64,000 bases of DNA from Bugulina stolonifera. Its lineage: Eukaryota > Bryozoa > Gymnolaemata > Cheilostomatida > Bugulidae. Under the pieces are notes generated by a model. That model made no database searches. It had not been told where the DNA came from and saw nothing but the letters and a program-made list of their open reading frames with translations. A program made the translations under genes and the position numbers. This document shows positions 21,619 to 33,827 of the stretch, piece by piece; position 1 is the stretch's first letter, and each line of letters starts with the position of its first letter. Location of the stretch: the NCBI GenBank assembly GCA_935421135.1, contig OW285189.1:7213072-7277071 (forward strand). The letters are read 5' to 3'.

Positions 21619-24015
21619 CTAGGATCAGCAGTAGGTCCTAGAGGAGAGTTGTTCTTACAGGATGTATTTATTCAAATAAAGATTCTAACCTAGAGTACTC
21701 AATAAAAGTCCTGTAGTGCAGCAACAACTCTGTAGTGCAGTAACAACTCTGATTTAATTCCAAAAACGATGTAACTTATATACACGCACTTAAAAATACT
21801 CTCTCGTGATTGGCTAAACGAACCTAACTTGCATATCATATAACAAAAGTACAAAATTTCAATTTAAAAATATTTACAACATGTCTTTTCAATATTTTCT
21901 TTAACCAAAACAAAGCTTAGTATTACCGGTTGTTAATTCCAAGATATAATAATTTTACGAACAATGGGTCTATTTTTGAAAAATATATTAATAAAATATT
22001 CCTAATGTTAGTCCGCCTCCTGGCTCTAAGACGTCCGGTTTGATGTACACCTTTCATAGTGTCTTGTGATTGGCTGGCTCTCAACTACCTTCGTTTTACA
22101 ACAATATCATAAGCATTATTAGTTGTACTAGAGTTGTGTATTTTTTGTTGAATAATACTCCATGTTTCACAGTTAGAAGTAATTGTGCAGGAGTTGCGTA
22201 CTCTCTATCATGTCAACATTACACACTGTTATACTATGTGCCTACACAGTATACAGGAGTTGTGTCCTCTCTATATAATAATACCTCTCAGTATTGGTTA
22301 CATGTGTTCATACAGGAATCGTGGGCTCTATGTTGCATGTAAATAGTGACAATTAGTATATTTAAGAGTTGTCCACTCTTGCGCACTTGAGAGAATATAA
22401 CTCCTCACTAAAATTGATTGGCTGACTGTAGATAGGACAGGCATATATAGGAGAGGAGTACTTACATTGTAGAGTAGTCTCAGTAGAGAGATAAATAGAC
22501 AGATACCTAGAGTAGACTGTGAAAATGAGGCATGGAGAGACAGCAGTATAGACTGTCGACATACCTGTAGATAAGTCACACAGTGACAAGAGTGGACGAC
22601 TACATAGACGTTACACATACATATTATACAAATGTATAAGCTAGTGGAAAACACGAAAATGAAAGGAAAACTACAAAATAGAAAACCAAATAAAAACTAA
22701 TAAAACACTAAAACAAAAACACTAAAAATTAAACTACAACAGTGTGGAGCATGTGGAGTGTAGGTGGATATCGTATGCTACCCAGTAACTCATATCAATG
22801 CGTACTAAGGAGCAAGGATATATGCGGAACAACTATCTCGTTGTAGACCTCAGAATAGAGTCGACACCGTCACATCCTAGACCACAGAGCAAGAATCTAC
22901 CCCACACAGCTTACTACATTGGAGATCAAGGTGCTGACAAAAGGACCTACAGACAGCGTACTACCACTACATACTACGTACAGCTGGTGAGTCCTAAGTA
23001 CTTTGGCTCCAATTAAATGTTATACTGACAATACCAAACCCCCCAGTTTTAGTTATAACATCTATATTACAACAGTACCACATGCATTGTACTATTGGTT
23101 ATAGATACTGCCAATAGGCTGCTCATTCTACACACAAATGTACATTAAGTATATTATACTACTTGCTAAACTCGCTAGTACATTGTAGTTATCTTTCCTC
23201 TTGTAATTCTGTATTATAGATGTGTCTTTGTTGGAGTCCAAGCAACAACTGGACTAATACATGAAAGGTCATTGCTTTATATACAGGTAGTTTTACATTT
23301 CAGGTGAAAACCCCTGGTAAAAGGTACGATAGAGTATCGGCACTAGTATTCCACAACAATAAGGGGAAAGGACGGTCCTGTACAAAAGGTATGTATAAGA
23401 AAGGTACGTATAAGAATTGGTATGATTGCAGCTATTTAGAGAGGTCGCGACCCTATAAAACCAAGTATGATTTACATCAAGTATTGAGTAAGTTACAACC
23501 ATTACAAGGACTTGCAAAGTACAAGTAGGTTGCAAGTACATGTAAGTATAAACATATGCCATCACATGTGTTATATACACAATGTAAGACAAGTGTAAGT
23601 GTAAGTATACAACAAGAGGTAAGAATACAAATATAAATTGAGGAAGACAACTGTCAAGGCACTAGTGTGCATCAAGTGTTAGACTGGTGTAGGCTGAGAC
23701 TAGTATTTGTTTAGTACAAAGGAATATCCTGTCTCACCACAAGGTAATGACATGATTATGAGCGATATGGAAGTGTTTTACTGATGGGGGTATACTACAG
23801 TCACCCTCCTTCTCTCAATGGTTTATACAGGATATTAGGCTACAGTAATTAATCACACTGTTTGGAGACTGGAGCATCCATATAACTGTATGTTTATGTT
23901 TATCATTTATTATAACTCATATAGTCTAATTCAGTCAAGTTACACCTTCTACTGAGGGAATTACAAAGTTACCAAAGTTAACTGTCCTATATTGCACAAG
24001 CCAGTCACCAAAATC

Positions 24016-24786
24016 ATGGAGAATTGTGAAGGTATGAGTTATCTATAGAATGTTATATAATGAAATATATACAATTGTAGAAGTGTATGATGAGCCGTTC
24101 ATAAAAATATTCTAAAATTATTTCACTTTGTTATATTCAATTTACTATTTATGCTATTCATTCTGTGTGTTGTGGGTTTGGGGCACAACACACAGAATGA
24201 ATAGCGTAAATAGTAAATTGAATATAACAAAGTGAAATAATTCTGAAATGTTTTTACAAATGGCTCCTCACAGAAGTGTGAGCTGGTAGTGAGTATACCA
24301 GTTCGGTTGTGCCCCGTGATGTAGCACAACCGGTGCCAGTTAGGTGAACTTGTACACATGTGAGTAGTATATACAGTGCACTTCTAGACAGACACGCACT
24401 CATTGACCCCTGTTTTCAACCAATCACAAGCCGGTATTTCCGATTTCAACCAATCACAGAAGAGCACAAAAATTTTGCACACGACCTTGCCAAGGTCACC
24501 CCAAAATCCCCCCTTCTGATTGGTCGAAAAAACATTTGCACACTTGACCCCTAACCCGGTCACGACCCCTTCCCTCCCTCCTTCCCGCTCCCATCCCCCT
24601 CCCCCACCTCCCACTCCTCCCCCACTCCCCGCCACCGCCCTCGTCCCGTCCGCACCACCGCCCTCGCCGCCGCCGCCACCGCCTCCCTCACCGCCGCCAC
24701 CGCCGCCGCCACCACCGCCCTCACCACCGCCGCCACCGCCGCCGCCACCGCCGCCACCACCTCCCCCACCACCGCCGCCACCACCA

Positions 24787-24818
<32 letters not shown>

Positions 24819-27800
24819 GCCGCCATCACCGTCATCACCGCCACCCCTCCTCCACCGCCGCCGCCCACCCTCCCCCGCAACCCCCACTCACCCGAACGAC
24901 CGATCGTTTGAGGCGGTCAAGCCGCGTCCGCCCACGTTGCGTGCGGCGCCGACCGTACACGTGGAGGCGACGCCGGTGCCCCGTATCCACCGGGCCAAGC
25001 GACTAGGCAGCGGCCCGCCGCTTCTCTTGCGCCTTTCCACTCGAAAAGCTTGTGATCTAAGCGAGCGAATTCGGCTGCGCTTCGCCTACACCTCTCATTA
25101 GCAATAAGAAGAAGTACTACGGAAGGCTTGGTTTATGATGTGCATTGCATTGTTAATAAAGAAATGTGTAAAGTCTTGGCTATAGATACACTGATGGGAA
25201 GAAGGGTTGGTTCTATGATATACATTAAATAAACTTTCCACAATGGTGACAATAGAATGAATAAAAGATTGTGTACACGTGTTAAAACACGATTGAAAGA
25301 ATAAAAGACACATATTTAAAAGAGTATGTCATATCTATCATTAGCAAGAAAGTCTGTGTGCATGTGTTAAGACAGTGTATATTATACATTAGATAAACTT
25401 TTCACAATAGTAGCAATAGAATAAATAAAAGGTTGTGTGCATGTGTTAAGTCAGCATTATGTAATATATTAAATAAACTTTTCACAATAGTAGCAATAGA
25501 ATAAATAAAAGAGGAGTTTAGGTACTTATTACTCATCTTCATCAGAAGTCGTAGGAGCTATAATGTTTACGACTTCGGTCTCAGCATACTCTAATTGATA
25601 TGCTCCAGCTCCAAACTCTTGACACAGTCTTACCTACAAGATGATTTTAGTTTTTTACTCAGACGAATATCACTCAAGGTGGACAAAGCAAGAAATCTAT
25701 ACTTCTTTATGTTGTTGGTCCCTTACCATATCTGCTGATTTGTAGAGGTGAGCTAGTTGTTGAGGGGTTTCACTTTTGTAGTTACGAACTTCAGAATCAG
25801 CTCCCAATCTTAGACATGTATGTAGACATTCGTAGTCTTCATTCTCTATGGCAATGTGAGATGGGGCGTATCCATCTCCCATTCGCTATAATATCAAACA
25901 AGAGAATAGAATTAAACTCCCCATCTAACTTATCAATTCGATCTACTCTACTTTTATTTCACTGTAATGTATTCACTTACCCTCATATCTAAGTCAGCCC
26001 GACGGAGAGTCCACCATGTTAGAAAGATCCTTTCGAGCGAGACTCCCCACTCCTATTATTTTCCCCTTCTTCCGTGCCTCTTTTAACGCATCCACCTCTT
26101 CTTTCCTCTTCTGACTGCACTCTTCTTCTTCAATAATTCCATCCATTTGTGAGTCCGTTAAGCCTGCAAATAACTCTTCTTGGTTTTGGACTATGTTGTC
26201 AGTATCCATCGATAATGTACTATTGTAGTAGTGTAGCTGTACAGTAGTGATGTGCTGAACTTTGAATGCTGAGACTGTGATCCCACTCTCCCTTTATACA
26301 ATTACTCATTTCTTGACTCCTCCTTTCTTTTTATTCAATCCCAATGTGACCCGATGCATCCCGATGTGATTCCGAAGCTTCCCGATGCTTCCCGATGCTT
26401 CCCGATGCGTCCCGATGCGTCCCGATGCGATTCCGAAGCTTCCCGATGCTTCCCGATGCGTCCCGATGTGATTCCGAAGCTTCCCGATGCTTCCCGATGC
26501 GTCCCGATGTGATTCCGAAGCTTCCCGATGCATCCCGATGCATCCCGATGTGAATTGACACATCGGGACACATCGGGATGCATCGGGAAGCATCGGGAAG
26601 CTTCGGAATCGCATCAGGATGCATCGGGAAGCATCGGGAAGCATCGGGAAGCTTCGGAATCACATCGGGAAGCATCGGGAAGCTTCGGAATCTCATCGGG
26701 ATGCATCGGGAAGCTTCGGAATCACATCGGGATGCATCGGGAAGCTTCGGAATCTCATCGGGATGCATCGGGATGCATCGGGAAGCTTCGGATTCACATC
26801 GGGATGCATCGGGAGGCTTCGGATTCACATCGGGGTGGTATTGCCAAGGGTGGGGATATGGTTAGACTCCGCCCACTGAATACTACTATTTAAGGTATGA
26901 TTTTCTCACTCTAGCTGCATGAACAATCAGCCTCTAGTCAACAGAGTGAGAGTAAACAGAGACAGCTACCTACTAGTCAGTGCCTGATCAGAGATGTCAA
27001 CAAGTAGAACATAAGGTTAGTGTTAAATGGAGTAATTGGCAGCAATTGTGAAGTGTTTATTGTATAAAATACTATCAAGCTAAAAATAAAGGTATTTTAA
27101 CATGTGTACACACTCTTTTATTTATTCTATTGCTACTATTGTGAAAAGTTTATTTAATGAATTACATAATGCTGACTTAACACATGCACACAACCTTTTA
27201 TTATTCTATTGCTACTATTGTGAAAAGCTTATTTAATCTATTATATATGCTGGCTTAACACATGCACACAGCCTTTTCTTGCTAATGATAGGTATGTGAA
27301 AAGCTTATTTAATCTATTATATATGCTGACTTAACACATGCACACAGCCTATTCTATCAATTGTGTTTAAATTATCATATAAAGGTATTTTAACATGTGT
27401 ACACAATCTGTTATTTATTCTATTGCTACTATTGTGAAAAGTTTATTTAATGAATTACATAATGCTGACTTAACACATGCACACAAGGAATCAATAGTTT
27501 AGTTAACTCTTTCTAGCTCCAGTCTGTTCTTAATAGAAATTAAAGAAGGTTAGCACACAAATAGCATGGAAAGTGGATATGGATCAAGCGAGTATAGCAA
27601 CAAGCTAATGACTCCTATAAACCAAGAGCTGATGAAGTTAACAGTGGAAAGATGTACAGAACAAAGCAAGTATGAGAATAAAGACTTATTTGAGGGGGAG
27701 TCTGAGCTCTTTCTCCAAAAAAGCTTACCTCTAGACTGGCAGAAATGGGATCCTTTAACCGATATTCGTAATAAGCTTAGCACACAGTTACTAGAAGAAA

Positions 27801-30800
27801 TTCGTTCTATCTTTTGGGAGCAAGATGGAAAGGATGAAGAGTTGTAAGTTATACATACTTCCAACTATTTTTTTTTTTTTTTTTTTTTTTTTTCGTATTG
27901 TCTTTTATGATCAAAATAAAATATGATAGACAAATTTCCCATATAACTTCCTCTCAACTATGTGAAAAACAAATATCATGCTAAATGATGTAGTGAGGTA
28001 CTAGAAGCAGCACGAGATAGAGATGAGAGAGCCGTTGCACTCGCGGTATTTGTTGCGAGGAGTCACAAACAACTGAATACAAAGAATGCGAATCGGCAGA
28101 CGTTACTTCACCTAACTGTACAGTCTTATTGTTCGGATTCACTAATTCGCCTCATCATCACAAGGGGAGCGGATGGAGCAATAGCCGATGCTTGGGGTTA
28201 GTGTTTCATAGCACCAATGTTTGCATGCATTGCTTGTTAAAAAATAAAGTGTTGCAAATCTTGTAACAATTCGGTACTTATCTATATTGCTAATGTTTAT
28301 TTGGAAGGTGACACCCCCCTTCACATTGCTGCACGTCTGGGTAGAGCTAAGGTTATTCATGCTCTAACCACAAGTTTGACCAGAGCAGAAGTAAAGCATC
28401 CATACTTCAGAGTTCCTTACAAATCACTTCCCCAAGACAATGTACAGAGCTACAATCATGATGGAAGGAGTGTAGTCCACCTCATTGTTGAAACAGCGCA
28501 TAGCAGCAAGCATAGAGAGGCACTAAAGGTACTAAAAAAAAATACTCGGGCTGACTTAGATATGAGGGTAAGTGAATACATTACAGTGGAATAAAAGTAG
28601 AGTAGATCGAATTGATAAGTTAGATGGGGAGTTTAATTCTATTCTCTTGTTTGATATTATAGCGAATGGGAGATGGATACGCCCCATCTCACATTGTCAT
28701 AGAGAATGAAGACTACGAATGTCTACATACATGTCTAAGATTGGGAGCTGATTCTGAAAGTGAATACATTATAGTGGAATAAAAGTAGAGTAGATCGAAT
28801 TGATAAGTTAGATGGGGAGTTTAATTCTATTCTCTTGTTTGATATTATAGCGAATGGGAGATGGATACGCCCCATCTCACATTGCCATAGAGAATGAAGA
28901 CTACGAATGTCTACATACATGTCTAAGATTGGGAGCTGATTCTGAAGTTCGTAACTACAAAAGTGAAACCCCTCAACAACTAGCTCACCTCTACAAATCA
29001 GCAGATATGGTAAGGGACCAACAACATAAAGAAGTATAGATTTCTTGCTTTGTACACCTTGAGTGATATTCGTCTGAGTAAAAAACTAAAATCATCTTGT
29101 AGGTAAGACTGTGTCAAGAGTTTGGAGCTGGAGCATATCAATTAGAGTATGCTGAGACCGAAGTCGTAAACATTATAGCTCCTACGACTTCTGATGAAGA
29201 TGAGTAATAAGTACCTAAACTCCTCTTTTATTCTATTGCTACTATTGTGAAAAGTTTATTTAATATATTACATAATGCTGACTTAACACATGCACACAAC
29301 CTTTTATTTATTCTATTGCTACTATTGTGAAAAGTTTATCTAATGTATAATATACACTGTCTTAACACACAGACTTAACACACAGACTTTCTTGCTAATG
29401 ATAGATATGACATACTCTTTTAAATATGTGTCTTTTATTCTTTCAATCGTGAGCCGAATTCGCTCGCTTAGATCACAAGCTTTTCGAGTGAAAAGGCGCA
29501 GGAGAAGCGGCGGGCCGCTGCCTAGTCGCTTGGCCCGGTGGATACGGGGCACCGGCGTCGCCTCCACGTGTACGGTCGGCGCCGCACGCAACGTGGGCGG
29601 ACGCGGCTTGACCGCCTCAAACGATCGGTCGTTCGGGTGAGTGGGGGTTGCGGGGGAGGGTGGGCGGCGGCGGTGGAGGAGGGGTGGCGGTGATGACGGT
29701 GATGGCGGCGGCGGTGGTGGCGGCGGCGGCGGCGGCGGTGGTGGTGGCGGCGGTGGTGGGGGAGGTGGTGGCGGCGGTGGCGGCGGCGGTGGCGGCGGTG
29801 GTGAGGGCGGTGGTGGCGGCGGCGGCGGTGAGGGAGGCGGTGGCGGCGGCGGCGAGGGCGGTGGTGCGGACGGGACGAGGGCGGTGGCGGGGAGTGGGGG
29901 AGGAGTGGGAGGTGGGGGAGGGGGATGGGGGCGGGAAGGAGGGAGGGAAGGGGTCGTGACCGGGTTAGGGGTCAAGTGTGCAAATGTTTTTTCGACCAAT
30001 CAGAAGGGGGGATTTTGGGGTGACCTTGGCAAGGTCGTGTGCAAAATTTTTGTGCTCTTCTGTGATTGGTTGAAATCGGAAATACCGGCTTGTGATTGGT
30101 TGAAAACAGGGGTCAATGAGTGCGTGTCTGTCTAGAAGTGCACTGTATATACTACTCATGTGTATGTAGGTACGTGTAGACTAAACATTGTGAAGTGAGA
30201 AGTGTGGCCTGGTAGTGATTGTACTAGTTATAATGAGTGACTATAGGTAGGTAGTAAGTTATAGGTAGTGAGTATACCAGTATATAATCGATCATGTGTA
30301 CTTGTACTTTTGCAAGTAGGTTGTAGACTGTACAGTATGGACTGAATAGGGCCATAGACTATCACAAAAATTGATCTAACATAAGGATAACCCACAACTT
30401 GTTTGTTTACAAATTGTTGTACAAATTCATGACAGGCAAACCAATCTCAATCTTTCAAATAATCTTTTGTGAGACAAAACTTGTGAACAAACAAGTTGTG
30501 GGTTATTCTTATGTTAGATCAATTTTTGTGATAGGCTATAGCCCTATTCAGTCCATACTGTACAGTCTACACCTACTTGCAAAAGTACAAGTACACATGA
30601 TCCATTATATAACTTGTATACTCACTACCTATAACTTACTACCTACCTGAATTTGCGACTGTTCGAAAAAGACAGTTCGAAACAGGACATTTCGAAACTG
30701 GACAGTTCAACACTGGACATTTCGAAGCCCCTAACCCCAAAACCCCAATCACAAGATTTCAACTAATTTTTACTTTTATTGCTATTTTTATCATTTAATT

Positions 30801-33800
30801 AATTAAAATTAATTATCTGTAAGTTGTGTTCTTCTAAAATGTAATCTACACAGTTTCGAAATGTTCTGTTTCGCGCTGTCCGGTTGTGAAACGTCCTGTT
30901 TAGAACTGTTGCGACACGTCCTGTTTTGAACTGTCTTTTTTAAAATGTTTCTTTACCGCCTGTCACATGAAACCAGAAAGTTAGTTTAGTAAACGATTAT
31001 GTATCTACTGCTCTGTACCTCTGCAAGCTGCAATACGAATATTACATGTATTTAAGTACAATAAAACCGAAGTATAGTTTACAGGATTTAACATCTGCTG
31101 GCCAACTTATACCCATCTACTGACCTGTCCACTCATCCACTAACCTGTCCACTTACCTACTAACCTGTCCACTTACCTATTAACCTGTCCACTCACCTAC
31201 TAACCTGTCCACTCACCTACTGACCTGCCCAGTCACCTACTAACCTGTCCACTGACCTACTAACCTGTCCACCCACCTACTAACCTGTCCACTGACCCAC
31301 TAACCTGTCCATCTATCTGTCCAGTGACAGTGACATATTTGACCTACCTGCCCACTCCTATATCATTCTATCTATCTGTTTTAGACGTAATTTTTAACCA
31401 ATGAGATTTCATTGTAGCTGTTTCAGTGAAAAGAGAAGAGGAAGTGGATATACCGCTAGGTAAGTAGCACACATACACATACAATGTAGACCTTGTATTC
31501 TATAAGTTACCAGACTAATATAAACATAGGTATGTAAGATTCACTAATGCATCGTTTGCTGATACTGAGGTTACATATTTCTTATAGACAGAAGTATATA
31601 ATTACATGTTTGTCATTTCTAGAGAGACCTAATTGTTGTTTTGCTGGCCAGAAGTGAAATACATGTAAGTCGTTCAATCGAGCATTTGGAAATCACTTAA
31701 TGATTGTGTGCATTCATTTACTGGATGTGATGTGTATGTACATGTATATTTAGTCTGCAGCATCTAGTAGTAGTAATAAATAGTACTATGATATCAACAT
31801 TACTATATTATTAATGTGACAGATATAGAGATCAAAATAGAACCCCTTGAGACCGAAAACCCTTTCACTTCTTCCAAGTCTACTGATACAGCAGTTCTAA
31901 CAGGTTTGTTGTTATTATTTATTTAACAAGTCACCTTTTTATAATTTTTTCATTCTACTCATATTTTAAGAAAAGTAAAGGGTATTTACACCAATACCAC
32001 ATGCTAAAAGGGAATATAATTATGAGGTGTTGGCCACATTCTTCCGAGAGATTGTTGTAACTGCGGTCTTCGAATCTCCTAAAACTTAGTGAGTCAGCTA
32101 ACTGATGCATTACTGTGTGTGTAGAGCGTGGTTATAATTAATTAATTGTTTCAAAACTTATATTTAGTGCTTATAACTGATTGGACAATCACATTCGTTT
32201 ATCAGAGGGAATGTACGGTGCAGAGTTGGAATGACCCAAGCTCTATAATGCCTTATTAAAATTAATAAAGTCTCTTTTTTATAGAGGGTGGAGTGAAGTC
32301 AGAACCATGTGTTGAAGAGATTCCTGCTGGAAGAAATGATGGTGAGTCATGATTTGTATATTTACCTAGTTAGAATCATGTGAACCCTGTGTGTGGAGTT
32401 ATCATTCCTTTTCTGTTGACATCTACACATAGTTTGAGCTGCATTTGACCAACTGTACTGATGTAGCTGTTCAAACTTTGATAGCAGCAGTGACAGGGTC
32501 TTTACTCCAAATATCAGTCAGTGGGCATTGGTCTAAAGGCCATAGTAAGAGCACAAAGTGCATGGTAACTCAAGCACATGTATTTACGTATTTACAGTAT
32601 AGTTGATGTTCATACACAGCATGTCAGAGTCCAAGATAGGATCCGGAGTAAGAAGTAGTGATAAATGTGTAATCTATGTATAATAAGACGCGTCTAGTAC
32701 TAGATGGGCATGGGGACGTGCGGATAAGATTTAGGAGAATTACAGGCCGAAGACATAACAATATGTACTAATGTAATAGTATATGTGCTAATATTATGAT
32801 TGTAATAATTTTAGTAGATGAAGATGCTAGCGAGGATTCCATCAGCTGCTCAAAATGCAAGAAAAGTTTCCCTAGTAAGAAGAAACCATACAATTGTACG
32901 ATATGCAAAAAGAACTTTACATGGGCCAGTACTTTGAGCAAACATAGACGGATTCACACAGGGGAGAAACGACATCAATGTGAAATTTGTAAGAAGGCTT
33001 TTACACAACTAAGTTCTCTAAAAAGTCATAGATCAGTACACACTGAGGAGAGAAACCATTGCTGTAACATCTGTAATAAACGATTTAAAAGCTTAATACA
33101 CTTAAAAGTTCATCAACAAATACACAGGAAGGAGAAACCTTACAAGTGTTCCGTCTGTGATGCAGCATTTCATGTGAGTAGTACTTTAAAGAGTCACCAA
33201 CGAGTTCATACTGGTGAGAGACCATACAGCTGCCATATTTGTAGCAAAGCATTTGCCCAATCAAATTATTTAAAAAAGCACAAGTTAGTACACTCTGGTG
33301 AACGTGAACGGAAATACATTTGCCCAGTCTGCAAGAAATCTTTCTTTGAAAAAGGAGCCCTTGGTGCCCATCAGGCCACACATAGAGAGAAGTCTCATTA
33401 CTGTACTATCTGTGGGAAAGCATTCGGGCAGATGGGTACATTGAAGCGTCATATGAGAGTGCATAGTGAAGAAAGACCTCACCAATGCTCACTTTGTGGT
33501 CAAAGGTTCAAGGGGAAGCAAACACTCGACAGCCATATCTCCTGTGTTCATGGGGATACTAGACCTTATGGCTGTGAGACATGTGGTAAAACATTCAAAT
33601 CTTCATACGTCTTAAAGGCTCATAAAAGGCTTCACACAGGAGAAAAGCCCTACGTTTGCAATGTCTGTGATAAAAGATTTACGCATAGTGAGCGTTTACG
33701 TAGTCATCTATTAGTTCATACTGATAGTCGACCTCATCAGTGCTCTGTGTGCAAACGACAGTATAAACGTGCTGCTTGCATGAGGAAACATATGCTTACC

Positions 33801-33827
33801 CATGATGATCAACAGAGCAGTGACTAA
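24016..33827 (+). CDS. C2H2 zinc-finger protein, copy 2 (5 exons, 11 fingers), intron 1 carries element B
   Basis: The exons are 24016-24031, 31418-31459, 31823-31903, 32285-32341 and 32815-33827, with the same phases and splice signals as copy 1. The predicted 402-aa product has only a few substitutions in the fingers and keeps all 11 Cys2His2 sets and the three PsiKxE motifs (VKRE, IKIE, VKSE). Intron 1 is 7.4 kb long because the 5.8-kb element B inserted there. The coding frame is intact, so it may still be expressed if that intron is spliced. Foldback repeats at 24117-24241, 30245-30648 and 30653-30958 match those of copy 1. Confidence 0.83.
24117..24241. repeat. Hairpin, copy 2
   Basis: Same 58-bp-arm hairpin as at 3870-3994, with the same loop, 85 bases after the start exon of the copy-2 zinc-finger gene. 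Confidence 0.8.
24363..26002. repeat. Left inverted arm of element B (about 1.6 kb)
   Basis: It is the reverse complement of 28546-30156. The outer 0.65 kb is the family terminal repeat, with CCAAT motifs and a CCN tract at about 24654-24842. The inner part holds AT-rich repeats and the last two exons of the ankyrin gene. It carries about 230 extra bases (about 25080-25310) compared with the right arm. The inner end is at AAGTCAGCCCGA, inside ankyrin exon 3. Confidence 0.85.
25529..26002 (-). pseudogene. 3' fragment of the IkB-like gene
   Basis: Exons 5 and 4 and the last bases of exon 3 of the ankyrin gene, inverted relative to the full copy at 27566-29207. There is no start or promoter. 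The fragment stops exactly where the small ORF at 25994-26209 begins, which marks a recombination junction. Confidence 0.85.
25994..26209 (-). pseudogene. Truncated small ORF (relative of 42883-43143)
   Basis: The N-terminal 67 codons nearly match the element C ORF that starts MDTDNIVQNQEE. Here the frame runs into the ankyrin fragment and stops after three foreign codons. It is charged and probably helical with no recognised domain. A TATA box on the same strand lies about 80 bases upstream (26290-26299). Confidence 0.6.
26290..26299 (-). promoter_or_regulatory. TATA box, leftward promoter of element B
   Basis: The minus strand reads GTATAAAGGGAGAGTGGG. The identical motif stands in the same position in element C (43224-43233). 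Confidence 0.6.
26345..26836. repeat. Palindromic CATCGGG minisatellite of element B
   Basis: Left half: units of CCCGATGTGATTCCGAAGCT type. Right half: the reverse complement (AGCTTCGGAATCACATCGGG). They meet near 26552-26570 at GTGAATTGACAC. Each half is itself a tandem array of about 11-31-bp subunits, so the whole 490 bp can fold into a large cruciform. The open frames on both strands are repeat artefacts. Confidence 0.9.
26860..27022 (+). promoter_or_regulatory. Rightward promoter and leader exon for the IkB-like gene
   Basis: A GC-box-like CTCCGCCCACTG is followed by a TATA-like TATTTAAGGTATG (26887-26899), then a leader ending at a GTTAGT donor (about 27023). An acceptor TTTCTAG at about 27513 lies 52 bases before the ankyrin ATG. 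The leader contains a seven-codon upstream ORF (ATGTCAACAAGTAGAACATAA). The same block is retained in element C at 44030-44260. Confidence 0.55.
27090..27490. repeat. AT-rich tandem repeat in the leader intron
   Basis: Imperfect direct units of about 65-90 bp contain TATTCTATTGCTACTATTGT and GACTTAACACATGCACACA. Further units lie at 29215-29345 and, inverted, at 25360-25510, next to the ankyrin 3' ends. Function unknown. Confidence 0.7.
27566..29207 (+). CDS. IkB-like ankyrin-repeat protein carried by element B (5 exons, about 334 aa)
   Basis: Exons 27566-27843, 27994-28196, 28308-28567, 28851-29009 and 29103-29207 join in one frame. The product has a short N-terminal region beginning MESGYGSSE, then about five to six ankyrin repeats (recognisable: QTLLHLTVQ, GDTPLHIAARLG, GRSVVHLIVETA, YAPSHIAIENEDYE, ETPQQLAHL) and an acidic tail ending TTSDEDE. 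This order (a phosphodegron-like ESGxxS, ankyrin block, acidic end) and size are those of IkB proteins, which hold NF-kB/Rel factors in the cytoplasm. The motif has Glu for the usual Asp of DSGxxS. Host introns are retained, so the gene was probably captured as genomic DNA. It may damp host NF-kB signalling. Another ankyrin family cannot be excluded. Confidence 0.78.
28546..30156. repeat. Right inverted arm of element B
   Basis: Reverse complement of 24363-26002. It holds the 3' half of the intact ankyrin gene, AT-rich repeats, then the family terminal repeat with a GGN tract (about 29680-29880), reversed CCAAT motifs and the terminus TGCACTGTATATACTACT. Confidence 0.85.
28571..28758 (+). repeat. 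188-bp tandem duplication with a truncated extra exon 4
   Basis: Intron 3 sequence plus the first about 100 bases of exon 4 are repeated at 28759-28946. The upstream exon copy (from acceptor 28662) lacks a donor and reads into a stop after about eight foreign codons. Use of this first acceptor would give a protein lacking the last ankyrin repeats and the acidic tail. Confidence 0.85.
30245..31322. repeat. Foldback pair and 20-bp minisatellite, copy 2
   Basis: 30245-30648 and 30653-30958 are the two foldback elements described in copy 1, and about 31118-31322 is the ACCTGTCCACTCACCTACTA minisatellite. All are in intron 1 of the copy-2 zinc-finger gene. Confidence 0.75.

Larger units (their letters stand above)
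24363..30156. mobile_element. Polinton-family element B (5794 bp) with IkB-like cargo
   Basis: The ends are AGTAGTATATACAGTGCAC and its exact reverse complement, with a 6-bp target duplication CATGTG (24357-24362 and 30157-30162). The uninterrupted site is visible in copy 1 near 4115-4125. The 6-bp duplication, AG-start termini and the shared terminal sequence with C identify it as a Polinton derivative. It encodes no integrase, polymerase, ATPase or capsid. Its contents from the left are a terminal repeat, an inverted 3' fragment of the ankyrin gene, a truncated small ORF, a palindromic minisatellite, a promoter with leader exon, the intact ankyrin gene, and the right terminal repeat. It must have been mobilised in trans. 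Confidence 0.9.
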
